NCBI GenBank assembly: GCA_021030905.1
Contig: JAGFMI010000009.1
Coordinates: 930,001-994,000, forward strand
Length of the DNA: 64,000 nt
Origin: Pyrenula massariospora
Lineage: Eukaryota; Ascomycota; Eurotiomycetes; Pyrenulales; Pyrenulaceae
Reading direction: 5' to 3'
Each line of letters opens with the position of its first letter. Within the stretch, counting starts at the first letter, position 1. The notes beneath the pieces were generated by a model. It made no database searches. It worked only from the letters and a program-made list of their open reading frames with translations, and had not been told where the DNA came from. Position numbers and translations under genes: made by a program. Below, in pieces: positions 32,651-43,271 of this stretch.

Positions 32651-34326
32651 TCAGCTTACCGTCTCTGGCGTCACGAAAAAGGCTGCTATTCCGATTAGAA
32701 CCCAGTCGCAAAGGAGCAAGACACCATGAATCCTAGATTTAGTGATTAGCGCTGTTAGATTTATGAGAGGTCATTCTCAGCCTACCAATGTACTTTCGCA
32801 TCCACGACCAAAAAGTTCAGCAACAAAATCGTTGTAAACAGACTGACAACCTCAAAACCGTCAAACGCGAGCGTCACCCCTCCCACGCCCATCCACCACG
32901 CTAGTAGGATTACCATCGGCTCCACCAGCAAAGCGGTTTGAATGCTCCGTCCGACAGTGTACTTCATCGTCTGCTCCAGCCGGTCATCTACCGCCAATGT
33001 GATTGGCGCAAAGTCGCAATTCGGAATCGGCAACAGGATTAGCCCGACAAACGTCGGCGAGAGGTCCGTCTGCTGCGTGAGCGCATTAATGCTGTCCACC
33101 ACCGCATTCAGACAGAAGTACAGCAGCGCAACGCACGTCGCGAAGACGAAAACCGCCACGCCAAGCCGCAGCTGTGGCCCGTGGATCTCGTTGTCGTTGT
33201 AGACGTGTGCGAGGAGGTGGCTGCGCTTGTCGATCTCGTCGCGGGTACGGCCGTCTGCACGCGCAAAGCCGGGCTCCAGCACGGGGATCGCGGCCGTTGC
33301 GCCGGATTTCGCGATCGCTTCTTCAAATTTTTGGACGCTCATGAAAGCAGTTGCGTCGCCATTCTGGGCCGCGTTCTCGTGTCCGCATTTGTTGTAGATG
33401 GTCTTGTGAGTTACTAACTGGCAGAAGGTGTATGTGACGTACACGAAAAGTAGAACAAAAGCCACACCACGAGACTGCAGCACTATGTTTCTATTGCTAG
33501 ATTGGTGTAGCAGGTGAACCGCGGTGGGAATCATGAGCGATGTCGCAGCAATGGACAGCAGAGACGAGGATCCCTGAGCGCCAGTGCGGTTGAAGTACTG
33601 CTCTCGCTTGGTTGCGCCACCTGAGAGGAGCGAAAGGCCGAGAAGCACCAGGATATTGCTCAAAATTGCGCCGATAAGTGATGTTTGCAGGATGGAGACT
33701 TGTCTTGTTCTTAATAAGAGGATGCTGGAGATTATCTGGACGGTATTGCTGCGGTATCTTAACAACGTCCAAGTACGCCTTTAGAGAATTGGCGACCTAC
33801 CTACTCAAAATATTCAGCAGATCAGAAGCCGCGCCGCCGATGCGCTTGTGTATTTCCTCGAATGCGTAGTCGCACATGAACCAGAGGGGGATTGCTGAGA
33901 CATAGTTGAGAGCAAATGTCTCGGCAGAATCCCCTACAGTGTACTTGAGCACGATTCCTATAGGCACGCAGACGAGGAGAATGTTGATCCAAGAAGTGAA
34001 GAGCGTTCGTAGGATCTGGTTTTTGAGCGTAAAACTCACATCAGGCTTGATCTGCTTGATGCCGTGTCTCCGTTGTATATTCTCTTCATAGTATTCGAAC
34101 GTCAGTCAGTGAGGCTGTTATGATGAGGATCCCGTCTTAGAAACTTACTATCGTTGACGGGTTGTGATGGGCGCCATCCAATTTCTGGGTCTTTGGGCTT
34201 GGGGTAGCCCCATGGGATGTGCCGGAAAGGATTAAAAAGATCCCAGCCCTGCCGTTTCTGGAAAACTCGATGGGCACTGCGCTTGATATCATAGAACTCT
34301 GAGGCTGCGGATTGATTTTGTTGCAT
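32651..34326 (-). CDS. CAX-type Ca2+/H+ antiporter homologue lacking catalytic glutamates
   Basis: CAX proteins exchange vacuolar protons for cytosolic calcium. Four exons (34326-34149, 34083-33801, 33748-32786, 32732-32651) splice in frame to 501 residues. After a soluble N-terminus come LFTSWINILLVCVPIGIVL and about ten further helices. Characteristic blocks are SILQTSLIGAILSNILVLLG with LSLLSGGATKREQYFN, TVGRSIQTALLVEPMVILLA, and the last exon WIHGVLLLCDWVLIGIAAFF. The two ion-binding signatures are altered. The first (family consensus GN..E) reads SSNTVQII at about 153-160, with Gln for Glu. The second (GN..EH) reads IPNCDFAP at about 395-402, with no Glu. The rest of the fold, frame and splice sites look intact. 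It is therefore a transporter-like protein with changed or no exchange activity, not an obvious pseudogene. There is no signal peptide. Confidence 0.82.
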
Positions 34327-34523
34327 GATGACCCATAGGTATGATTTGATTTTGTTTCATACGATTGACTGAACAAAGTATAAGAGATGGCAGTGGACAG
34401 AAGAGACGCCGTATACGGAACAACGGGTCAAAATAAGGTGCAACTGACTTAAGGCTTTCTATGTGTGTTTAAAAGAGTAAGGCTGAAATATGCGGCTCAT
34501 ACCCCTGGTAGTCGTTCCACTAG

Positions 34524-34603
34524 CCTCATACCCAAAAATGGTGCTCGAACTCTCACTGTGTTAAGCCGTGCCACCTCGCTTTAGGCACAGTGTGGGTATG
34601 AGG
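34524..34603. repeat. Inverted repeat with 11-bp perfect outer arms
   Basis: CCTCATACCCA (34524-34534) pairs with TGGGTATGAGG (34593-34603). Just inside, CACTGTG pairs with CACAGTG, the latter directly next to the right outer arm and the former offset on the left. The loop is about 25-30 bases after the inner pairing. Confidence 0.6.
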
Positions 34604-34638
34604 TGGATGTCCTGGCCGTTGCTAACACGGTGCTACAG

Positions 34639-34705
34639 CAGGGGTCTGAAACCGTGGCGCTAGAGGACTGTCAGCCTAGTGGTACATTCGTTTTCTGAAC
34701 CCCTG
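34639..34705. repeat. Dispersed motif, copy 2 (possible short hAT-like remnant)
   Basis: It begins CAGGGGTCTGAAACCGTGGC and ends TTCTGAACCCCTG. The ends are imperfect inverted repeats of each other (CAGGGGT.. against ..ACCCCTG) 67 bp apart. The left end shares GGGTC.GAAAC.GTGGCGC with 14215-14245. An extra ACCCCTG at 34501 suggests further pieces. It is too short to code. No target-site duplication was established. Confidence 0.35.
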
Positions 34706-36804
34706 CCCCGATCTCCCCTCTCTTCGCTCCAATCTTTACCTGAATATGTCTAGAATGGATGCACGAATCATAGCCTAGGTCCATGGGTAAGCATGGACTC
34801 CAGGCAGGTATCCTTGCTGTGCTTCACAGGTACACCCACTGCCCAGGGGTCCTGTGTTGGCTGTCTCATCGCACACCTATAATGATACAGATTGAAGCCG
34901 CGGTGACACAGATATGTTTAGATTGATGCGGAAGGGCCGCATTTGTGCCAGCATAGGCATAGCGGGTAACAGCCATTTGGGGCCAGCATCTGCACCTCAA
35001 TTAATCACACGTCCATACGTAAGGCCGGACCAGGGTGCTAGAAACTGTGTGGTTGCCTCATTTCAGAGAGAAAGATAAGGGGAAGAAGAGGCAACAAGGC
35101 AACAAGGCGATAAAGCTTGGAAAAATCGAAAGATAGTTTGCTAAAGCACCGCCAACCTTTTGGGAACAATTAATCTCGTTTCAGATAGCTGACTGTAAGC
35201 TTTATAGATTGCAATGTCTCTCACATGCTTACTCCATCGTATTTTTGTATGCTCGCGACCGCTATAATGATAACGCTGGACAAGAGGCTGGAGGGGAGTT
35301 GGAGGTCTTAAGGCCTGTGTCCTTGACCCGGCTGTAAATACCCGAATTTTCTGATTAGTTAATATATTTACCCCTCAGTAGTCTTCCACGCTTGATTTGG
35401 GTCCGTATATCTGACTTCTGACTTTAAGTTTGTGTCCAGTCGACCAGGCTCTCTGAGGGTGTGTGACTGTAGCCGGATCAAGGTGGAGGGCCGAAGGAAC
35501 GCGAGGGACGGAAGGTCCATGCAGGTTTGTTGTGTTGCCAAGAGCCCGGCTTATTGGTGTGGTTACGCAAACGGCGCAGGCCCTCCGTTGAGCAAGTTTC
35601 ATTGGACTGAACAAATTTGGAGGCGGCAATCAGACGGGAGTTGCGAAAATGTGCTTGCGTGGAGCGTCAAAAGGCTGTATCTTTTGCGCAGCGGTGCATT
35701 CTTGGTAAGCTGAACAGCCTTCATCAACGGCTCAGTACTATTGAAAGCTCTCTTGATGCTTAATGCTGTCAACAAGGAATCCTTACATGCCAAGATGGAA
35801 GCGTCGGGGCTTTTGTCCTCATGGAGAGATCTGAAGGATCGCGGCGCGATCCGAAACGAGACGAGTAACGTTATATGATGTAGCACCCGCGCGCTTTGTG
35901 CAGAAGAACGAGCCTTGCGTCTCATGCCAGGGTAGGGCAATCTGAATCTGCTATGAGGTTGGCTTCTAAAATGAATGAAGTGAGAAGTTCAAGGGAACAG
36001 AGCTTTTGAATACACTGCGTGACTAGCATTTCGTTCACTTTGCCAGGAGCAGTCTTGGCATACAAATGTCACAGCCATTAAAGGCAAGCGATGTTGGACT
36101 TCTAAGAATCGACGAATTTGCCTCAACCTAACAGATACCTGGTCTCATCTCTAGTGTCTCTCTTTTTCTGGGATGCTAATGGGTCAATAAGGCAGTGATC
36201 AGGGTATATAGGACTGGATCCTCCCACTTGAGGAATGGGGGGATCGTATTCAACTCTACATAGCTATCTCTCAGCTAGTTGCTAGTGTATTGGATTATCC
36301 TTAAGTGCTCACAAGTATTTCTTACTGAAATGTCCTACTCATCCCTTGAGAACCAACCGGCTTAAGTACCTACCCTACCAAGGAAAAGTATCTACGGGAA
36401 ACGGCTAAGGAGCATAGGGTAGCAAGAGGGAATGCTGTGGGGTAGTAGTATATAGAATACAGCGGATAGTGGCCTTAAATAGGCCTCTCTAAATCTCTGG
36501 GTCTAGCTGCGTCACCCAAAATTTCGATTATTCCAACGATATTCTTCGACAGACAAATCATCTAGGGATTAGATGTCAGCAAATACTTTGAACAAAGAAG
36601 AATGAAAGAACTTATGAGGAAATACTGAAAAGAGACATAGGGATCGTTAATTCCGTTAAGACAAAGCGACATCATTTGATAAGAATATATTTTGGCAGAA
36701 GCTCATTTCCCTTGAGTCTGCTTAATAACGCTCTTCTTGTTCAAGCTGACGACGACATTTTCAACCTGCAGATCCCGTATCACTACCCACAATGACAATA
36801 ATGA

Positions 36805-38586
36805 CTATATGACCCAATTAATCTTTTCCTCCACTTTCTGGCCCTCGCTGTCTTCAATATAACACACATTGACCGCTTCAAGGTTTTTTCCGTTCTTTCT
36901 CTTCCCATGCCTATCCGTTCCCCGCGACGTAAACAGAACCATGCTACTGCTAGCGTCTTCATCATGTCCAGATCCAACTCGCACGCTGAGATCAAAATCT
37001 GTTTCCTCTGAAGTCCGCTCATGATCCGAGCGTTTGGGCATGAGAGCGAATAAGGGACCGAGAAACAAAATGCTTAGGAAACCTCGAAGGCTGTTTGTGG
37101 AGAGAATCTCGAAGAGGCTGACGTGCGAGACGGGGACGGTGCCTTTGGTAAAAGAAAATGCAGCTTCAAATGACCGTCGCTTTTTGTAGTGATCGACTGC
37201 CTGCCCGTTGATCTTGATCTCTTTAAGCGATAGTATCGTTTCGTACGATGAACAGAGTACACTGAGATTCATTGCCGAGGTAAACATTGTCGAGGCACCG
37301 AGAGCGAGTGAGACGAGAAGGGCTAGGCTGCCAATCTGTGTAGTGGCGAAGTTGTTAGGGCTGTTGGCACTCGACTGGCGCGCTGTCCAAGATGAGAATC
37401 CCGAGGTTAGCGTTATCCCCATCATCACCATAGCGTTTGCGATGACCCGATCTAAGGCTGTGACGGCAGACTCGGTAGCGGTTTTACGCTCGGCTTTTTG
37501 CGCTACGTCGAGGGTTGCTAGGGCGGCACGGACTTCTTTCGTGTCGTCTTCTTCCGTGTCGCTGGCGTTAGCACTGTCCTTAAGGGATGGCGTATAAGGA
37601 GAGGAAGAAGAGGAAGTGTTGTCAATGAGGTCCACAGCTGAGCCTACTTCGTGCTTGAAGACGGCGTCAAAGGACAAAGGGAAATATTCACTGCTTGCTT
37701 TGTCAATGCCTCGAAAATCGAATGTTGATCCTTTCTTGTGATGGAGTAACTTCTTGCTATCACAAATGGCAAACTTCGCACGCTCCAGAAGGCTCCAAGC
37801 TGCGCCCGCGGCAACGTTGGAGAAGAATCTCATGCAAAGAGTCCAGACGTACCAGAAGTGGAAGAAGAAGGCTAAGGCATAGATGGCTACGACAACAAGG
37901 CGCGGGTCACTATCTATAGATAGTTCGTCTGTTAAAAAGCCGTTATAGAGTAGCGTAGCGAACACCATGACGCTGATCAGCCAAAGGGATACCCACTCCC
38001 ACACGAGAAGTTGCACAATGTTCTTAGTGAGGTGGGAACCGCTAGCCATCCAGAGCCGAGGGCGGTAGGACTTGCTGTCCTTGCGGTCAGGTTTGGCGGC
38101 GCAGTCGAGCAAGCCTTTAGCGACAATACCGGAGTAGTTGTCGGTGTCCATCCTCCCCAAGTAGAAAAGCCAAATTGACGGTAGCTTCGTACAGGTCGAG
38201 CTGAGCATCCCGGCCGAGTGCGACGAAGCTTTAGACTTCATCCGTAGGCTCGATTCTCTTCCTAGCGCTCCATCACCCCTCCTCGGCCACGCTCGAGACA
38301 GTAGGCTGCCGAGATTCCGCTCGATAGAGCGCCGAGGATACATCGCTGTCGTCGACATGAAAGCGCCCCACTGTATCAGTACACCATAGTTTACTATGAC
38401 TAGCGTGGCCGAGAACAAAGCCAAGGCCGTCTCGACCATCTTAATGCTAAAATCCAGGTGTACGACATCTAGACCGCTTAGATCAGAGCGGACATGGTGA
38501 ATTGTGCGAGAGATCGGCTTAGCCGCCACCTGGCTTATTGATATTAGGAATAGGAATCGAACCGTCATCTTTGAAAGAGATTTCAT
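36805..38586 (-). CDS. Uncharacterised fungal polytopic membrane protein
   Basis: Single exon. I place the start at the ATG at 38586 (593 residues) because it opens with a signal-like MKSLSKMTVRFLFLISISQV followed by AAKP. A TATA-like TTTTATATCACG and a pyrimidine stretch also lie just upstream. An in-frame ATG at 38739 would add 51 residues. Predicted membrane helices: TALALFSATLVIVNYGVLI, LLVWEWVSLWLISVMVFATL, VVVAIYALAFFFHFWYVWTL, VIANAMVMMGITLTSGFSSW, IGSLALLVSLALGASTMFTS and FLSILFLGPLFALM. A long cytosolic loop contains an acidic Ser-rich part (SANASDTEEDDTKEV). The C-tail is hydrophilic. I do not recognise the family; no transporter motif is visible. Conversion of any function from the name of a relative is not possible here. 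Confidence 0.7.
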   Translation of the reverse strand: MKSLSKMTVRFLFLISISQVAAKPISRTIHHVRSDLSGLDVVHLDFSIKMVETALALFSATLVIVNYGVLIQWGAFMSTTAMYPRRSIERNLGSLLSRAWPRRGDGALGRESSLRMKSKASSHSAGMLSSTCTKLPSIWLFYLGRMDTDNYSGIVAKGLLDCAAKPDRKDSKSYRPRLWMASGSHLTKNIVQLLVWEWVSLWLISVMVFATLLYNGFLTDELSIDSDPRLVVVAIYALAFFFHFWYVWTLCMRFFSNVAAGAAWSLLERAKFAICDSKKLLHHKKGSTFDFRGIDKASSEYFPLSFDAVFKHEVGSAVDLIDNTSSSSSPYTPSLKDSANASDTEEDDTKEVRAALATLDVAQKAERKTATESAVTALDRVIANAMVMMGITLTSGFSSWTARQSSANSPNNFATTQIGSLALLVSLALGASTMFTSAMNLSVLCSSYETILSLKEIKINGQAVDHYKKRRSFEAAFSFTKGTVPVSHVSLFEILSTNSLRGFLSILFLGPLFALMPKRSDHERTSEETDFDLSVRVGSGHDEDASSSMVLFTSRGTDRHGKRKNGKNLEAVNVCYIEDSEGQKVEEKINWVI

Positions 38587-39848
38587 CCTGAGATACGAAC
38601 TAGAAAGAAACAATGGACGACGGGGCGTGATATAAAAGGGTAGAGGAGGGTATTGTTCGGCCCTCCGGAGCCTCGAAACTCCCAATTTGATTGCATTTAG
38701 TCCCCACATACTATCTTGCGGCGTGGGCGGATTCGCCAACGTGAGAGGCTGTTGCGGCTATGGCGCAGCCTTGTGGCCTTTGTATATGAGTTGAGCTGAA
38801 TGCCACGACCTGGTATGCGATGAGAAGGAGTCAATTTGGCGTTCTAGCCGTCTTGTGGCAATGATCATGTGCATTTTGGCTTAACTATTCTGGGCTTCGC
38901 TTTGCTCCAACTCCAATGATACCTGCCGGAATTTCAAACCCTGCAGACTAGTGTCATCTGATGATATCCTGTTGGCTAAACGTCTCCGGAGTGGCCTTGA
39001 GGCTGGAATCACGGGAGTGGGCGGATTCTTATCTACGTTCGCACGGCCGAGAAACGTAAGGGACGAATCGAGCATCACAGCTCCTGGTGCTTTTGACAAG
39101 CACTGACTACTCACCTGCCATAGCGACCAGAGTGACCAACTCTCCATGACGGCTTCACGATAGTGGCTCCCCTATGATCGATACATTGGGAGTGCCTTAA
39201 TCCTGACGGCCAGCCACACCCAATCCGATGACTTTCAGGGTCGGCATCTTGCGATAGGGCCAACGGAAATGAGATTAACGTTATTTTTTCTATCCGCCTT
39301 GTCGCACCATGTAGTATCGCTTCCGAGAAGTCCTGGCTAGCCCTACGGGCCTCGATACTTGGATCCGTCTTGGGGGCAAGTGCGTACTTAAAGTCGCTCA
39401 GTTTTGGGCCGCTAGTAATAACCGGGGTGTAGCAGTTAGCTTTACCGAGTCCAACTGATTGAATGCGTGTGAATAAACCCCTAATGAGAGGGGTCAATCG
39501 CACGATTCCGAGGTATTTCATTAAAGCTCGATAGGAATACGTGCAAACCAAGTTGATTTGCGGGAAATGAAGCAGCAGATCCGTCTTACTCTAAAATTAT
39601 GCTTCAGGTGGAAAGGCGTACCATTGCGTCACTTTCCGATTCCTTCAGAACATAAGCCACGGATTACAAGGCGACCCAGTTTGTAGTGCGATAGCACGCT
39701 AAACTGACCACACCCTTATTATCATCAATACCATGAAGAACGATCTCTCCGCAATATTTCATTGTTGGTCTCGAGCTTAACTTGCTCTGCCTTTGATTGA
39801 TGCCTGTTCTCCTTCTCGTGGACGACTTAACGAGTAAGAATCAGCATT
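38587..39848. other. Intergenic between divergent genes
   Basis: 1.26 kb between the membrane-protein gene (minus) and the P450 (plus). Two minus-strand frames (39551-39111 and 39147-38881) might be parts of a gene with a GTGAGT donor at about 39113, but I recognise nothing in them and do not call a gene. Confidence 0.4.
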
Positions 39849-41674
39849 ATGATTCGTGTTCTGCCATTTGACGCAGACATCGGTTTTTTTCTCCCTCTGT
39901 CTCTCCTCTACCTTCTCTATTTCCTCCTCCGGGGCCTATACCGCACAACGTTCCACCCCCTCGCTTCCTTTCCCGGCCCTAAACTCGCGGCTTTTACCCG
40001 CTGGTACGAAGTATACTTCGAAGTGTACAAAGGCGGGAAATTTTGGGAGCATATCGAGGAACTCCATCGATACTATGGCCCAATTGTCAGAATTAACCCT
40101 TCGGAGTTGCATATCGATGATCCTATCTTCTACAACCAGATCTATGTAAGAAACCTATCCTTAGCTTAGAGTAGTGTGTCGCCATGCTCCTATGAGCCAG
40201 CGATATCAGGTTGAGATAGAGGTCCTAGCTCGTTTCCAATGCACTTATCAGCACTCTTCTTTCTTTCCGTAGGCAATTTAGTCACAGCTTCTAATAGTCC
40301 ATTAGAATTTTAGTCCCGATATAGACAGAGCAGCCACCACGTTGAGTTCGTGCCTAATCTTATACGCCAAAGCTAGCCTTTACTGACGTCTGCAAAGACA
40401 ATTTGCAATATAGTCCTACTTTCGGGGAGCACAAGATCAGGAGACGTGCTTTCGAGCCTTATTTCTCGCGCCCCGCAGTCATTCAACTCGAGTCGGTTAT
40501 CAAGACGGCTGTCGAGGAACTGTGTCAGCGGATCGCCGAAGCCCGGGATTCCGTGAAGCCAGCAAGCATTACCGTGCTGGCTCGTTGCCTGACATCTGAC
40601 ATTGTCACGGAGTACATCTTCGCTCAGCCGTATGGTTTCCTCACAGACCCGAAGCGGAGCGAGGCCTTCTTCTCAGCAAACGATAGTGTTTTTCAGAATC
40701 TTTATCTATTCCGGGAGAGCAAGATCATGGATGTGATCTTCAAAGCGATGAGAGCAATCCCACTGTGGATGTTGCCCTCTGATCACATGAGCAGAACGTT
40801 TCAGCCATTCTTGACGGTAAGCCAGCTACAAATAATTTTTACCATCCTGGTTTTTGATATGCGTGCAGACCGTCGAACATCGCCTCAAAGCGGCCAATGA
40901 ACGGCCCGTTGGAAATTCAGCTGGCGAAGGTCATCGAGTGCTCTTCGAAGAGTACAAGACACTAGATCTCCCAGCTCAGGACCAGAAGTTTGCGGTGCAA
41001 TTTGACACTGCGCTTCTCTTCGTCACTGCAGGCTTCGAGACAACTGCATTCACAATCGAGCACGCCGTATTTCATCTTCTCGACCAGCCCCCACTACTTG
41101 CCCTACTGCAAGAAGAACTCGCCGTGGCTTGTCCCGATGCGAACAACATTCCTCCCTGGACAGCGCTAGAGAAGCTGCCGTACCTCACAGCTGTGATACA
41201 AGAGAGTCTCCGCATGTCGATTGGAGTAATGACGCGGCTGTCTCGGAAAAACACTCGTTCGCCAATGACGTACGGGAAGTGGACCATACCAAAAGATCAG
41301 CTTGTCGGGATGTCAATCCGGTCCATCCACTTCAATCCAGAGATATATCCAAATCCAACCAAATTTGATCCGGAGCGATGGCTGAAGGGCGAGGATTCGA
41401 AACAGTTGCAACAATATCTCGTACCGTTTTCCAGGGGAACTAGGAGGTGCATTGGCATGAAGTAAGTACCACTTTTACAGCTGATTTCCAGCGCTAACGA
41501 AAGCCTGCAATCAGTCTGGCATATGCCGAGCTTTACATAGCACTTGCAACAATCTTCAGGAGGTTCCACCTTAAGTTATATGAAACTTCGAGAAGGGATG
41601 TGGACGCCAAGGTAGACTATTTCATTCCGAAGCCCGAGCCTGGGGGCGAGGGAGTGCGGGTTTTAGTGAAGTAG
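39849..41674 (+). CDS. Cytochrome P450 monooxygenase
   Basis: Haem-thiolate monooxygenase, probably ER-anchored by the N-terminal helix ([19 protein letters not shown]). Exons 39849-40145, about 40373-40816, 40869-41461 and 41515-41674 give about 497 residues, the usual length. The start of exon 2 is the weakest boundary (acceptor AAAG before 40373). Landmarks: the proline-rich hinge [37 protein letters not shown] (helix C, normally H..RRR...F); the I-helix [20 protein letters not shown], with an AG.ETT oxygen-binding centre; E-S-L-R of the K-helix in [16 protein letters not shown] in [10 protein letters not shown]; the haem loop [12 protein letters not shown] with Cys near 441. Fungal P450s with this pattern (trichodiene oxygenase-like group) act in secondary metabolism, but substrate cannot be inferred. 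No biosynthetic core gene is adjacent. Confidence 0.85.
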
Positions 41675-42215
41675 TAAATCTGATTTCAATAACACCCGGC
41701 ACGAACAAATTTACTTTAGCCTTGCCCAGACTCATCCTGGTTGACCCGGGCTCACGCACATTCTGTACACATGGGCCACTCAGCTTCTGAAAAGGGTCCC
41801 AACTGTGGTGATCTTGGACCGGCTTGAAGGAATCTAGACAAGCTTGAACATGCGTGGGAAGAGCTGAGAGACATAAACACTTAGATCTTCCCATTTCTTT
41901 GGATGAAAAAAAGGGTGTCGAGGTTGAAACTGACGAGTTCCAAAAATGCACCGAACCAAGTTCATCTCAAGCTCCGGGCTGATCGGCTCGGGTGGGAACT
42001 CACTGGATGCGCTTTCCCCGGAACGCCAAGAGCGCCGGGGACTGACCGCTTTCGGTTGCGTCACAAATGAGGGCATCACTTGAAATTCTGCCAGCAACAA
42101 GGGCACGAGCCCAGCGTCGCAGATGTCCTCCAGATGCGACACTGCCGGAGCCACCATTTGACCACTGCAGGTGCCCTCATTTGTCCAGAAGCTCCCTTTT
42201 CGGAGCGCTGCAACC
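41675..42215. other. Intergenic
   Basis: 541 bp between the P450 and the DUF1769 gene, both plus strand. The minus-strand frame 42295-41834 runs across the next gene's start and is taken as a shadow. Confidence 0.4.
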
Positions 42216-43271
42216 ATGTCCTCCTCCGACCTTCCTCCAGATCTTTCAACGCCAGGAGCCCATACTTCCCAAGACTCGAGCTCCGACACAGACATGGGAA
42301 GGAAAAGTCGCGCTGGCAGAAATGACCGTTACCGCCTACAAGTCACTGCGGGACCATCCTACGACATCAAAACACATCAAATTGTAAAGGTCAACGCGCC
42401 GGAAACCTACACCATTGAGAACGACCATATCCTCCTCGCCCTGCACGTCCGCATACGACACTACACCGGCCTCCCTTCCTCCTCCCCAGAAACATCAGAC
42501 TACTTCGAGCACCCAGACCACAAGTCAGACCAATACAGCATTGCCTTCTCCTTCATCCCCAAGAAAGACATCCCTGGCCCCGATCTAGTGTTTGGGAATG
42601 ACTTTGACCGGCCGATACGGGACAGACTGCCGCCAGGATTTAGCGCCGCATTGCGCGTGGTCAAATGGTGGATCGATCCCGGCTTAGACGGAGATCCATA
42701 TGCGGAGAAGCCGTATCTGTATGGCCCGGCTTTGAGTAGTTGGAATATACTCCACGTTGGCGACAAGAAAGAAGGCCAAGGCACGGCTAGCGAGAATTTT
42801 CATGAAAAAGTTGTCACAGAAGGCGGCACCGAATCAGGTGACGAGGTGCGGCGAGCAATGAACATTCCTGGAGAAGCAGCGGCCCGGAAGAAGTTCTTCC
42901 TTACCGCCGCAAACCTCGCTGGGTTTACTTTTGAAGCGGGGAGGTTGTACCAATCAGACTTTGGAAATCCATACCTTAATTTTAATGACTTCAGTCTTCA
43001 GCTGCCTGGCTGGGGAGCTTTGAATGTTATCAAGTACGTTGATAGCAAGACACACGAGCTCAGATATACATTAAAAAACAAGTCAACTGGAGAGGTCTAT
43101 TGTGTCGTCTTGTTCACATTGTTATTTGGAGACGAATTGCAAAACGCGGAAGAAGATGAGAAACAAAGCAAGAAAGGAAAGCAGACGACGACACCGAAGG
43201 AGCGAGACGCTGGCGGCGTAGGCGCCGGCACTGAGTTCGAACCTGAGCCAACCGAGGATGACGTGGACTAA
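42216..43271 (+). CDS. DUF1769 family protein
   Basis: Single exon, 351 residues from the ATG at 42216 (context CAACCATGT). The frame is open further upstream but has no ATG there. The family is a fungal domain of unknown function. Recognisable blocks are RYRLQVTAGPSYDIKTHQIV, IENDHILLALHVRIRHYTGL, SDQYSIAFSFIPKKDIPGPD, LVFGNDFDRPIRDRLPPGFS, WWIDPGLDGDPYAEKPYLYG and LYQSDFGNPYLNFNDFSLQL. FGND.D.PIRD.LPPG is the signature stretch as I remember it. The N-terminal 45 residues are Ser/Thr-rich and disordered. The C-terminus is acidic and basic low complexity (KQSKKGKQ, ETEPTEDDVD-like). No membrane helix or signal is present. The cellular role is unknown. Confidence 0.78.
   Translation: MSSSDLPPDLSTPGAHTSQDSSSDTDMGRKSRAGRNDRYRLQVTAGPSYDIKTHQIVKVNAPETYTIENDHILLALHVRIRHYTGLPSSSPETSDYFEHPDHKSDQYSIAFSFIPKKDIPGPDLVFGNDFDRPIRDRLPPGFSAALRVVKWWIDPGLDGDPYAEKPYLYGPALSSWNILHVGDKKEGQGTASENFHEKVVTEGGTESGDEVRRAMNIPGEAAARKKFFLTAANLAGFTFEAGRLYQSDFGNPYLNFNDFSLQLPGWGALNVIKYVDSKTHELRYTLKNKSTGEVYCVVLFTLLFGDELQNAEEDEKQSKKGKQTTTPKERDAGGVGAGTEFEPEPTEDDVD

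Larger units (their letters stand above)
34327..36804. other. Wide intergenic region with hairpin and transposon-like motif
   Basis: 2.5 kb between two minus-strand genes. Contents that I can name: an 11-bp inverted repeat (34524-34603) and a motif shared with 14215 (34639-34705). Small open frames near 35400-35940 overlap on opposite strands and look like chance. Confidence 0.45.

Noticed and set aside
38881-39551. Two minus-strand frames with a possible GTGAGT donor between them
   Set aside because: No recognisable domain and no convincing acceptor; both could be chance.
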